Source: Nocardia terpenica
GTDB lineage: Bacteria > Actinomycetota > Actinomycetes > Mycobacteriales > Mycobacteriaceae
Reading direction: 5' to 3'
Assembly (NCBI RefSeq): GCF_013186535.1
Contig: NZ_JABMCZ010000003.1
Coordinates: forward strand, 1,302,001 to 1,366,000
DNA: 64,000 nucleotides
A program made the translations under genes and the position numbers. The notes under the pieces are model-generated. The model had not been told where the DNA came from. It saw only the letters and a list, made by a program, of their open reading frames with translations, and did not search any database. How positions within the stretch are numbered: position 1 is the first letter of the stretch; each line of letters opens with the position of its first letter. Below, piece by piece: positions 36,647 to 44,190 of the stretch.

Positions 36647-38155
36647 CTACCGGTGGCGGCCGTGGATCAGCGGGACCACCTTGCGGAGCAGGTTCATGGT
36701 GCGCTCGGTCCGGGCGTAGCTGAGCAGGGCCATGCCGGGGATCGCGAAGCGCTGCACCGCGATCGAGTGCGGCGAGGTGAATTCCAGCAGCCCGGGGGCG
36801 CCGTGGATGCGGCCGATGCCGGAGTCGCCGAGGCCGCCGAAGGGCAGCGCCGAGATGGCGGCGAAGCCGAGCACCGAGTTGACCGAGGTCTGCCCGGCGC
36901 GCAGGCGGCGCGCGATGGCCAGGCCCTGCTTGCGCGAGAACACCGTCGAACCCAGTGCGTAGCGGGAGTTGTTGGCCAGCTCCACCGCCTCGTCGATGCC
37001 GCTCACCGTGCGGATGGTGACCGTCGGGCCGAAGGTCTCCTCCTGGACGGCCTCGGAGTTCTCGTCGGTGTCGAGGAGCACCACCGGCTCGATGTAGGGC
37101 GCCTTGACCGATTCCGGCCCGCCCAGCACCGCGGTGCCGCCGTTGTTCAGCGCGTTGTCGATGTGGCGGCGCACGACATCGATCTGGCTCGGCATGGTCA
37201 TCGGGCCGTAGGCGGCCTTGGCGTCGGAGCCGGGGCGCACGCTGGACAGGATCCGCTTCACCTCGGCGATGAACTCGTCGCGAATGGACCGGTCGACATA
37301 CACCCGCTCCACGCCCGCGCAGGTCTGCCCACCGTTCATGGTGGCGCCGAACGCGACCGCGTCCGCGGCGGCGGCGATATCGGCGTCGGCGGCCACGATC
37401 ACCGCGTCCTTACCGCCGCATTCCAGCAGCACCGGAGTCAGGTCCGCGGCGGCCGCGGCCATGATCTTCTTGCCGGTCGCGGTCGAGCCGGTGAACGCGA
37501 TCTTGTCCACGCCCGCGTGCACCAGGGCCGCGCCGGTCGCGCCGTAACCGTTGACCGTGCCGAAAACACCCTCGGGCAGTTCGGGATTGGCCTCCGCGAA
37601 CGCGCGGGCGAAGTAGTTGCCGATGCTGGTGGAGTACTCGCTGGGCTTGAACACCACCGCATTACCGGCGGCCAGCGCGTAGGCGATGGAACCGTTGGGC
37701 GTGTAGACCGGGTAGTTCCACGGCCCGATCACGCCGATCACGCCGAGCGGTCGCTGTTCGATGTAGGCCGCGAAGTTGGCCATCAGCAGGCCGGGGGAGA
37801 CCTTCTTCGGCTTCAGCACCTTCTCCGCGTTCACCGCCGCCCAGTGGATGTGCTCGAGCGCCAGCGTCAATTCGAGATAGGCGTCGTCGCGCGGCTTGCC
37901 GTTCTCGGCGTGGATGAGCTCGCAGAATTCGTCGGCGCGGGCGACCAGCCGGCTGCCCCACCGCAGCAGATGGCGGCGGCGATCGGCGTAGCCGAGCGCA
38001 CCCCAGGTCGCGGCCGCGATACGAGCCTGGGCGACGGCCGCGCGCACCGCGGCCTCGTCGGCGATCGGATGCGTGGCCACGACCGCGCCGGTGGCCGGGT
38101 CGACCGAGGTCAGTGTGGTTTCTCGAGCGGTGGCGGTGGACTCGGTGGTGGACAT
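36647..38155 (-). CDS. Aldehyde dehydrogenase, broad-substrate
   Basis: This 502-residue NAD(P)-dependent dehydrogenase has G-P-W-N-Y-P-V-Y, F-T-G-S-T-A-T-G-K-K, catalytic Glu in L-L-E-C-G-G-K-D and catalytic Cys in N-G-G-Q-T-C-A-G. The C-terminus carries a hydrophobic patch (I-P-G-M-A-L-L-S-Y) that could favour membrane or lipid-aldehyde contact. A fatty or aromatic aldehyde substrate is a guess; an alkane-oxidation role with AlkB is possible but there is no direct linkage. ATG 38155 is the start. Confidence 0.85.
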   Translation of the reverse strand: MSTTESTATARETTLTSVDPATGAVVATHPIADEAAVRAAVAQARIAAATWGALGYADRRRHLLRWGSRLVARADEFCELIHAENGKPRDDAYLELTLALEHIHWAAVNAEKVLKPKKVSPGLLMANFAAYIEQRPLGVIGVIGPWNYPVYTPNGSIAYALAAGNAVVFKPSEYSTSIGNYFARAFAEANPELPEGVFGTVNGYGATGAALVHAGVDKIAFTGSTATGKKIMAAAAADLTPVLLECGGKDAVIVAADADIAAAADAVAFGATMNGGQTCAGVERVYVDRSIRDEFIAEVKRILSSVRPGSDAKAAYGPMTMPSQIDVVRRHIDNALNNGGTAVLGGPESVKAPYIEPVVLLDTDENSEAVQEETFGPTVTIRTVSGIDEAVELANNSRYALGSTVFSRKQGLAIARRLRAGQTSVNSVLGFAAISALPFGGLGDSGIGRIHGAPGLLEFTSPHSIAVQRFAIPGMALLSYARTERTMNLLRKVVPLIHGRHR

Positions 38156-38297
38156 CGCAGCGACCCCTAGTGAGAAAGTTATGGCACGAAGCTCTCACAC
38201 CATAGATGTGAAGTCGGCCGCCGTCAGTTGGAAATTCGGCCAAGTTCTCCACGTTTCGGCCACGGCCCTGTCGGTGCCCGGTGGCAGCATGGGCACC

Positions 38298-39080
38298 ATG
38301 TGCGGGAGATACGCGACCACCGTCGACCCGGGCCGCCTCGCGGCCGACCTCGACGCCCTCGACGAGACGGACGACTCCGCCGCCGGTCCCAACTACAACG
38401 TCGCGCCCACCAACCGGGTGCTGACCGTCGTCGAGCGCCACGACCGCGACCATCCGGACGACGATCCGCGGCTGCGCATCCGGCGCATGCGCTGGGGCCT
38501 GATCCCGGTGTGGACCAAGGCCGCCGAGCCCGGCGTCCCGGTCAAGGGCAAGCCGCTGTTCAACGCCCGCGCCGACAAGGCCGCCACCACGGCATCCTTC
38601 CGCGACGCGGTCAAGAAGCGCCGCTGCCTGGTTCCGATGGACGGCTGGTACGAGTGGGTGGTCGAGGGCGACCCGGCCGCCAAGGGCAAGGCGGTCAAGC
38701 AGCCGTTCTACATGTCCAGTGCCGACGGCTCCCGGCTGTACATGGCGGGCCTGTGGTCGGTCTGGCGCGACCGCGACCGGCCCGATATGGATCCGCTGCT
38801 GTCGTGCACCATCCTCACCACCGATGCGGTCGGCGACCTGACCCGCATCCACGACCGCATGCCGCTGCCCATGCCGCGCGAACACTGGACCGCCTGGCTG
38901 GACCCGGACCATCCGGCGCCGCTCGAGCTGCTGGAAACCCCGGCGCCGGAAGCGGTTTCCGGCATCGTGGCGCGCCCGGTGCCCGCGCTGGTGAACAGCG
39001 TCCGCAACAACGGGCCCGAGCTACTGGCCGATATCGACGCGGGCAGCGCCGAGCAGGCGGGCCAGATCAGCCTGCTCTGA
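38298..39080 (+). CDS. SRAP-family protein (HMCES/YedK-like)
   Basis: SRAP proteins cap abasic sites in single-stranded DNA by a covalent bond from residue Cys2. ATG 38298 gives M-C-G-R-Y-A, so Cys2 is placed exactly for catalysis after Met removal; this decides the start over upstream in-frame codons. Other conserved residues are the N-Y-N-V-A-P-T stretch, W-G-L-I-P, N-A-R-A-D, C-L-V-P-M-D-G-W-Y-E-W, T-T-D-A and H-D-R-M-P. The 260 residues match the Rv3226c position next to aroA. It is divergent from the aldehyde dehydrogenase. Confidence 0.93.
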   Translation: MCGRYATTVDPGRLAADLDALDETDDSAAGPNYNVAPTNRVLTVVERHDRDHPDDDPRLRIRRMRWGLIPVWTKAAEPGVPVKGKPLFNARADKAATTASFRDAVKKRRCLVPMDGWYEWVVEGDPAAKGKAVKQPFYMSSADGSRLYMAGLWSVWRDRDRPDMDPLLSCTILTTDAVGDLTRIHDRMPLPMPREHWTAWLDPDHPAPLELLETPAPEAVSGIVARPVPALVNSVRNNGPELLADIDAGSAEQAGQISLL

Positions 39081-39085
39081 CCGGC

Positions 39086-39409
39086 TCACAGAGGGCAGTC
39101 GACCGCATCGGTGACGATGTTCGCCCCGCACTTCACCAGGCCGACGCCGAAGTCGATCGCCTGGTCGAACGCGCTGCCGCCCAGGTGTTCCGCCTTCTCG
39201 GCCTGCCTGTTCCGCTGCCCCTGCTCGCCCTGTGCGCCGTTACCCATCGGGAACCGCGGGCTTCCGCCCAACGGATAGTCGGAGCCGGTCACCGGCTGCG
39301 CGGGCGCGGCATTCGCCGCGACCGCGCCCGGCACGCCGGATCCGAGCGCGAGAAGCACACCGCCCGACACGGCGACGATCATGGTGCGGACAGGTTGTCG
39401 CTGAGACAT
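39086..39409 (-). CDS. Small secreted protein, unknown
   Basis: The 107-residue precursor has a Sec signal peptide (basic start, hydrophobic core about 9-30, A-V-A-A-N-A-A cleavage region) and a polar Gln/Gly-rich middle. Two Cys occur in the last 15 residues (V-K-C-G-A and V-D-C-P-L) and may form a disulphide. No family was recognised. It converges on the SRAP gene, with stops 5 bp apart. Confidence 0.55.
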   Translation of the reverse strand: MSQRQPVRTMIVAVSGGVLLALGSGVPGAVAANAAPAQPVTGSDYPLGGSPRFPMGNGAQGEQGQRNRQAEKAEHLGGSAFDQAIDFGVGLVKCGANIVTDAVDCPL

Positions 39410-39491
39410 TTCGCATCACATCCTCGGGGTCGAAGGTTCGGCGCGTTCAGTAACGCATACCCGTCGGTGTGTTTTGAGCGTTTTATGCGAT

Positions 39492-41204
39492 TTATGCCTG
39501 TGAGTGCGCGTGTCCCGCCCGCACCGTCTCCCGCTCCCCGGCCCGGGACTCGCCGCTGGCCTGGATGCCGCCCGCGGTGCGCAGCGGCACCTCCTTCCAG
39601 AACAGCACCAGGACCAGGGCGATGGCCGCGAGGCCGGTCACCGACAGGAACACCGTCGACATCGACTCGGCGAAGCCGACCTTGAACGGCCGCGCCAGCG
39701 TCGGGTTCAGGTGCTGGATCACCGAGCTGTCGCTCATCACGCTGCCCGCCGCCGACATGTCGTGCGCGGCCAGGCCCTTCGACAGCGCCGCGTCGGCCGG
39801 GTTGGCGCTGTGCACGCCCGCGACGACCGCCTGCTGATACGCGGGCTGCGTTGCGGCCGCGCGCATCTCGCCGCTGATGTTCGGGGTCAGCTGGGCGAAC
39901 AGGATGGACAGGAACACCGCCACACCCAGCGTGCCGCCGATCTGCCGGAAGAAGGTCGCTGCCGCGGTGGACACGCCCATATCCTTCGGCGGCAGCGCGT
40001 TCTGGATCGCCAGCGTCAGCGGCTGCATGAGATTGCCCAGGCCCAGTCCGGTGATCGCCATGAAGATCATCACCAGCCACAGGCGGCTGTCGGCATTCAC
40101 GAAGTGCAGCAGGAACAGTCCCGCCGTCAGCAGCGCCGAACCGATCACCGGGAAGATCCGGTAGCGGCCGGTGCGCGAGATCAGCTGCCCCGCGATGATC
40201 GAACCGGTCATCATGCCCATCACCATCGGCAGCATCTGCAGACCGGCGACGGTCGGGCTGGAGCCCCGCACCACCTGCAGGTACTGCGGCAGCAGGCTGA
40301 TGCCGCCGAACATGGCCGCGCCGACCACGAACGAGATGATCACGCCGAGCGCGAAGGTCGAGTTCTTGAACATCCGCAGCGGGATCAGCGCCACATCACC
40401 CAGCTTCGCCTCGACCGCGATGAACGCGAGCACGCCGAGCACCCCGATCACGTAGCAGATCACCGAATTGGTGCTGCCCCAACCCCATTGGCGGCCCTGC
40501 TCGGCCACGACCAGCAGCGGCACGATGCCGACGGCCAGCATGAGCACGCCCCACCAGTCGATGCGCACGCCCGGGTGCGGCCGCTTCGGCAGGCGCAGCA
40601 CCCGCGACACCACGATCAGGGCCACGACGCCGACCGGCACGTTCACCAGGAACACCCAGCGCCAGCCGGACACACCGAGAATGCTGGCCTGACCGGCGAA
40701 CAGGCCGCCCAGCACCGGGCCGATCACGCTGGAGGTGCCGAACACGGCGAGGAAGTAGCCCTGGTAGCGGGCGCGCTCGCGCGGGCTGACGATATCGCCC
40801 ATGATGGTCAGCGCCAGCGACATCAGGCCACCGGCGCCCAGGCCCTGCAGCGCGCGGAACGCGGCCAGTTCGTACATCGACTGGGCGAACGAGCAGGCCA
40901 GCGAGCCGATCACGAAGATCGAGATCGCGGCCAGGTAGAAGGGCTTGCGCCCGTACATATCCGACAACTTGCCGTACAGCGGCGTCGCCAGGGTGGCGGT
41001 GATCAGATATGCGGTGGTCACCCACGCCTGCAGCGAGTAGCCGTGCAGGTCGTCGGCGATGGTGCGGATCGCGGTGGACACGATGGTCTGGTCGAGGGCG
41101 GCGAGCAGCATGCCGAGGATCAGGCCGCTCATGATCACCAGGATCTGCCGATGACTGAACCCGGTGCCCTCCGATCTATTGTCGGTAGTGGTTGCCGTTG
41201 TCAC
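39492..41204 (-). CDS. MFS multidrug exporter, DHA2/EmrB-QacA family
   Basis: This 570-residue proton antiporter has 14 predicted spans, the DHA2 motif L-D-Q-T-I-V-S-T-A near residue 37 and motif A in G-K-L-S-D-M-Y-G-R-K-P. It has a large extracytoplasmic loop before the last helix. GTG 41204 overlaps the MarR stop by 4 nt and has GGAGA 7 nt before it. Control by the adjacent MarR repressor and export of a hydrophobic drug or lipid are inferred. Confidence 0.88.
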   Translation of the reverse strand: MTTATTTDNRSEGTGFSHRQILVIMSGLILGMLLAALDQTIVSTAIRTIADDLHGYSLQAWVTTAYLITATLATPLYGKLSDMYGRKPFYLAAISIFVIGSLACSFAQSMYELAAFRALQGLGAGGLMSLALTIMGDIVSPRERARYQGYFLAVFGTSSVIGPVLGGLFAGQASILGVSGWRWVFLVNVPVGVVALIVVSRVLRLPKRPHPGVRIDWWGVLMLAVGIVPLLVVAEQGRQWGWGSTNSVICYVIGVLGVLAFIAVEAKLGDVALIPLRMFKNSTFALGVIISFVVGAAMFGGISLLPQYLQVVRGSSPTVAGLQMLPMVMGMMTGSIIAGQLISRTGRYRIFPVIGSALLTAGLFLLHFVNADSRLWLVMIFMAITGLGLGNLMQPLTLAIQNALPPKDMGVSTAAATFFRQIGGTLGVAVFLSILFAQLTPNISGEMRAAATQPAYQQAVVAGVHSANPADAALSKGLAAHDMSAAGSVMSDSSVIQHLNPTLARPFKVGFAESMSTVFLSVTGLAAIALVLVLFWKEVPLRTAGGIQASGESRAGERETVRAGHAHSQA

Positions 41205-41701
41205 GAATCTTTCTCCGTCGCAGAGTCTTTCACGTTCGAATGCAGGGTGAGGATGGCCGGTCGCGCGGTCTCGTAGTCGTCGACGAAACGGCGCAGCAGC
41301 GTGCCGAACTGCGCCCGCTCGTCCCGGTCCCATCCGGCCAGGACGCGGTCGAGCGTCTCGTTGCGGCGGCGGCGGATCTCGGCGGCCTGCGCCCGCCCGG
41401 CGTCGGTGACGACCAGAACGCTGGCCCGCCCGTCCGCCGGATCGGCCTGCCGCTCGATGAGCCCCTTCTTGACCAGGCTCGCCACCTGCCGGCTGATCGT
41501 GGACGCGTCGGAGAACATCGCCTCGGCCAGCGCGCCCGATCGCATCGGGCCGTCGCAGAGCAGCCGGAAGATGATCCCGTACGCCGCGAGCTCGACCTCC
41601 CCCTTGGCGGCCGCCGCAAGCTGGGCATTGGTCCGCTCCCGGATCCTGCCCAGGCGGATCAGCTGCTGGGCGATCAGATCGATCACCGCGTCGCCGTCCA
41701 T
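41201..41701 (-). CDS. MarR-family regulator
   Basis: The 166-residue protein has the MarR winged helix: L-A-E-A-M-F-S-D-A-S-T-I-S-R-Q-V as recognition region and the wing D-P-A-D-G-R-A-S-V-L-V-V-T. It is the first gene of a two-gene unit with the DHA2 exporter and probably represses both. A candidate site is the CAACTAGTTG palindrome at 41819-41828. The leader between contains a family 1 repeat. Confidence 0.88.
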   Translation of the reverse strand: MDGDAVIDLIAQQLIRLGRIRERTNAQLAAAAKGEVELAAYGIIFRLLCDGPMRSGALAEAMFSDASTISRQVASLVKKGLIERQADPADGRASVLVVTDAGRAQAAEIRRRRNETLDRVLAGWDRDERAQFGTLLRRFVDDYETARPAILTLHSNVKDSATEKDS

Positions 41702-41751
41702 GGGGCCGTTACCTCCCTGTATGAGCTATTTCTTCACACGCGTGAACCTTC

Positions 41752-41799
41752 TTCCCGCGTGCTCTTCAACCCTTGTTCCCCGCGTGCTTTTGGCGGGGA
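41752..41799. repeat. Family 1 repeat, locus C: half-unit plus hairpin
   Basis: A half-unit beginning TTCCCGCGTGC (about 41752-41775) precedes a hairpin at 41777-41799 with arms TCCCCGC/GCGGGGA and loop GTGCTTTTG. The arm differs from other loci at both strands (CCCCGC versus CCCGGC), preserving pairing. It lies in the leader of the marR-exporter unit. Confidence 0.8.
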
Positions 41800-41818
41800 T
41801 CCATTTGTTTGTGCACAC

Positions 41819-41828
41819 CAACTAGTTG
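41819..41828. promoter_or_regulatory. CAACTAGTTG palindrome, candidate MarR operator
   Basis: A perfect 10-bp palindrome lies 118 bp upstream of the marR start, just beyond the repeat. MarR proteins usually bind such short palindromes in their own promoter. The link is inferred from position. Confidence 0.4.
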
Positions 41829-41907
41829 TACTCAGCAAGTATGTGGGCGCAAAGCCCCCAAAACAAGTGTGTTCTGCATTACCAGCCGATTCCCGCAGGT
41901 CAGCGGC

Positions 41908-42411
41908 TCAGGAGGTGGCGACCGCGGCGGTCGTGGCCCCGGTGAGCCGGACCAGATCGGCGGGCGCCAGCTCGATCTCCAGCCCGCGCCGCCCACCGCT
42001 GCACAGCATCCGGTCCCAGCGCAGCGCCGAGGCGTCCACCACCGTCGGCAGCGCGCGCTTCTGCCCCAGCGGCGAAATGCCGCCCAGCACATAGCCGGTG
42101 GTGCGTTCGGCCTTGCCGCGGTCGGCCATCGCCGCCTTGGACGCGCCCAGCGCCGCCGCGGCGGCCTTCAGCGACAGCGCGCGCGGCACCGGGAGCACCG
42201 CCACCGCCAGCGCGCCCGTCGACAGCTCGATCACCAGCGTCTTGAAGATCTGCTCGGGCTCCACGCCCAGATCGACGGCCAGCTTCGCGACCGCCTCCGC
42301 GCCGAAGGAGTCGGCCCGCGGGTCGTGGGCGTAGGAGTGCACGCGATGCTCGACCCGGGCCTGGGTCAGGGTCCGGATCGCCGGGGTCGAAGCGCCTGCC
42401 ATGCGGCTCAC
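41908..42411 (-). CDS. YbaK/ProX-family aminoacyl-tRNA deacylase
   Basis: This 167-residue protein of the YbaK/EbsC group hydrolyses mischarged Cys-tRNA(Pro) and related species. Conserved parts are E-H-R-V-H-S-Y near the N-terminus, I-F-K-T-L-V-I-E with the catalytic Lys, G-Y-V-L-G-G-I-S-P-L-G-Q-K and the later L-C-S-G-G-R-R-G-L-E-I-E-L. It is intact here, whereas M. tuberculosis has fragments at this place. GTG 42411 or ATG 42402 may start it. Confidence 0.88.
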   Translation of the reverse strand: MSRMAGASTPAIRTLTQARVEHRVHSYAHDPRADSFGAEAVAKLAVDLGVEPEQIFKTLVIELSTGALAVAVLPVPRALSLKAAAAALGASKAAMADRGKAERTTGYVLGGISPLGQKRALPTVVDASALRWDRMLCSGGRRGLEIELAPADLVRLTGATTAAVATS

Positions 42412-42481
42412 CCTAGGGCCTGGTTCCGACCGGCCGACAGTCCTTTTCGCGATGATTACCGGTCGTCACAGGGCACGCGTG

Positions 42482-42507
42482 GGAACACGGCGGCGATTCG
42501 GCATGTT
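42482..42507 (+). promoter_or_regulatory. Sigma-H/sigma-R type promoter of sigH
   Basis: GGAAC (42482-42486) and GTT (42505-42507) are separated by 18 nt, the GGAA[T/C]-N18/19-GTT arrangement recognised by thiol-stress sigma factors of the SigH/SigR group. It lies 73 bp before the first sigH start and indicates autoactivation. Confidence 0.7.
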
Positions 42508-42554
42508 GCATGCGATAACCCACCCGTTCCGCGCAAGACCGAAGGAGAGTGCCG

Positions 42555-43397
42555 GTGACGGTTCTGATCGACGAGCGCCCGGTGCGATTCCCGGCCGACC
42601 CGCCCCTCACGGTAGATTCGATAGCTACGGCGATCGAAGGGACGGGCGTGACGAGCGACGATGAATTGGCGGCCGATCGCCTGCGCGGAGACACCGCGGG
42701 CGACGCCGAGCACGAGGCCGTCGGCAACCCCGACGACGTGGCGATCGACGACGAGTTCGCGGACGACGAGGACTCCGGCGGCGTGCGCAGCAGCGCCTCC
42801 GACGCGGAGCTGGCGCAGCGTTTCCAGCGCGACGCGCTCCCGCTGCTGGACCAGCTCTACGGCGCGGCCCTGCGCATGACGCGCAATCCGGCTGACGCGG
42901 AAGACCTGGTGCAGGAGACCTTCGCCAAGGCGTACCAGGGCTTCCGGTCCTTCCGCGAGGGCACCAACCTGCGTGCCTGGCTGTACCGGATCCTGACCAA
43001 CACCTACATCAACTCCTACCGCAAGAAGCAGCGCCAGCCCGCGCAGTATCCGACCGACGAGATCACCGACTGGCAGCTGGCGTCCACCGCCGAGCACACG
43101 TCGACCGGTCTGCGCTCGGCCGAGATGGAGGCGCTCGAGGCGCTGCCGGACGACGACATCAAGGCGGCTCTACAGGCTCTCCCCGAGGAATTCCGCATGG
43201 CGGTGTACTACGCCGACGTGGAGGGGTTCCCCTACAAGGAGATTGCCGAGATCATGGGGACTCCGATCGGTACGGTCATGTCCCGGCTGCACCGTGGCCG
43301 CAAGCAGTTGAAGGGGCTGCTGGCCGATGTAGCGCACGAACGGGGGTTCGACCGGAACCGAGCCGGGAACGGCGCGCGTCAGGAGGTTAGCCAGTGA
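42555..43397 (+). CDS. sigH: Thiol-stress ECF sigma factor SigH (SigR orthologue)
   Basis: SigH directs transcription of the thioredoxin, mycothiol and heat/oxidative response and is held by the zinc anti-sigma RshA. From about residue 80 the protein matches the mycobacterial factor closely: R-D-A-L-P-L-L-D-Q-L-Y-G-A-A-L-R-M-T, L-R-A-W-L-Y-R-I-L-T-N-T-Y-I-N and Y-K-E-I-A-E-I-M-G-T-P-I-G-T-V-M. GTG 42555 (AGGAG 7 nt before) gives 280 residues; GTG 42648 (also after a purine-rich site) gives 249. Relatives have about 216, so the N-terminus is long and acidic. The stop overlaps rshA by 4 nt. Confidence 0.94.
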   Translation: MTVLIDERPVRFPADPPLTVDSIATAIEGTGVTSDDELAADRLRGDTAGDAEHEAVGNPDDVAIDDEFADDEDSGGVRSSASDAELAQRFQRDALPLLDQLYGAALRMTRNPADAEDLVQETFAKAYQGFRSFREGTNLRAWLYRILTNTYINSYRKKQRQPAQYPTDEITDWQLASTAEHTSTGLRSAEMEALEALPDDDIKAALQALPEEFRMAVYYADVEGFPYKEIAEIMGTPIGTVMSRLHRGRKQLKGLLADVAHERGFDRNRAGNGARQEVSQ

Positions 43398-43669
43398 GCG
43401 GCGACGACATGGAACTGGATTGCTCGGCGGTGCTCGCCGACGTCTGGCTCATGCTCGACGGTGAATGCGACGACGCCACGCGCGAGCGGCTACGGCATCA
43501 CATGGATCACTGCTCGCCGTGCATCGAGGCATACGGCCTGGAGGAGAAGCTCAAGCGCCTGCTCAGCCGCAAGTGCGGCGGCGACCGCGCCCCCGACTCC
43601 CTGCGCGAGCGCCTCACCCTGGAACTGCGCCGCTCGATCACCATCACCGAGACGACGCGCGAAGCCTGA
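43394..43669 (+). CDS. rshA: Zinc-binding anti-sigma factor RshA (RsrA-like)
   Basis: This 91-residue ZAS protein binds SigH and releases it when its zinc thiols oxidise. The ligand motif H-x3-C-x2-C is H-M-D-H-C-S-P-C, with further Cys earlier (L-D-C near residue 9 and G-E-C near 25). GTG 43394 overlaps the sigH stop, so stoichiometric coupled translation is expected. A strong hairpin ends the unit. Confidence 0.92.
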   Translation: MSGDDMELDCSAVLADVWLMLDGECDDATRERLRHHMDHCSPCIEAYGLEEKLKRLLSRKCGGDRAPDSLRERLTLELRRSITITETTREA

Positions 43670-43672
43670 CCG

Positions 43673-43724
43673 AAATGCGGAGCGGTACGCCATCGTCGAG
43701 ATGGCATGCCGCTCCGCATTTTTC
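43673..43724 (+). terminator. Intrinsic terminator of sigH-rshA
   Basis: AAATGCGGAGCGG pairs with CCGCTCCGCATTT (13 bp) and the right arm runs into a T-tract (43719-43723). It begins 3 bp after the rshA stop and also lies downstream of the convergent bL37 gene. Confidence 0.85.
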
Positions 43725-43739
43725 AGCGGTACCTAACGG

Positions 43740-43814
43740 TCAGGCGTTGGGACGCTTGCCGTGGTTGGCGGCACTCTTCTTGCGTCCACGCTTCTTACGA
43801 CCACGCTTACCCAT
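43740..43814 (-). CDS. Ribosomal protein bL37 (24 residues)
   Basis: The frame ATG 43814 to TGA 43740 encodes 24 residues beginning M-G-K-R-G-R-K-K-R-G-R-K-K-S and ending G-K-R-P-N-A. It matches the tiny very basic bL37 found in the mycobacterial 50S subunit. AAGGAGG lies 6 nt before the ATG. It is shorter than usual gene-finding limits and is easily missed. The gene converges on rshA and is divergent from the biotinyl protein. Confidence 0.88.
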   Translation of the reverse strand: MGKRGRKKRGRKKSAANHGKRPNA

Positions 43815-43906
43815 GGGTATCCTCCTTCTGATCGAGCGTCATTGTTTCACGTGTGATTGGCTCGACCGTCAGCGGATACACGGCCGGAACCGACCAGAGG
43901 GGTGCC

Positions 43907-44122
43907 ATGGCAGAGGAAGTGCTCGCGGAGATGGTGTCGACCGTCTTCCAGATCGTGGCCCAGGAGGGCGCCGCGATCCGAGAGGGCGACACCCTCGTCC
44001 TGCTGGAGTCCATGAAGATGGAGATCCCGGTGGTGGCGGAATCGAACGGCACGCTGACCTCGATCAATGTCAAGCCCGGCGATGTCCTCCAGAAGGGCGA
44101 CCTGATCGCCGTCATTTCGTGA
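43907..44122 (+). CDS. Biotinyl/lipoyl-attachment domain protein (TB7.3-like)
   Basis: This 71-residue free-standing biotinyl domain has the attachment Lys in L-E-S-M-K-M-E-I-P. It matches the 71-residue TB7.3 (Rv3221c) of mycobacteria in size and context. ATG 43907 follows AGAGGGG and gives M-A-E-E-V; an ATG at 43853 would add 18 unrelated residues. The partner carboxylase is not nearby; a mobile biotin carrier role is inferred. Confidence 0.9.
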   Translation: MAEEVLAEMVSTVFQIVAQEGAAIREGDTLVLLESMKMEIPVVAESNGTLTSINVKPGDVLQKGDLIAVIS

Positions 44123-44190
44123 TTCCGGCCGGAACAGGCCCCACCCGATGCGTAGTGGAGGATGTTCACATCGGGTGAAGGAGCGTGTAC

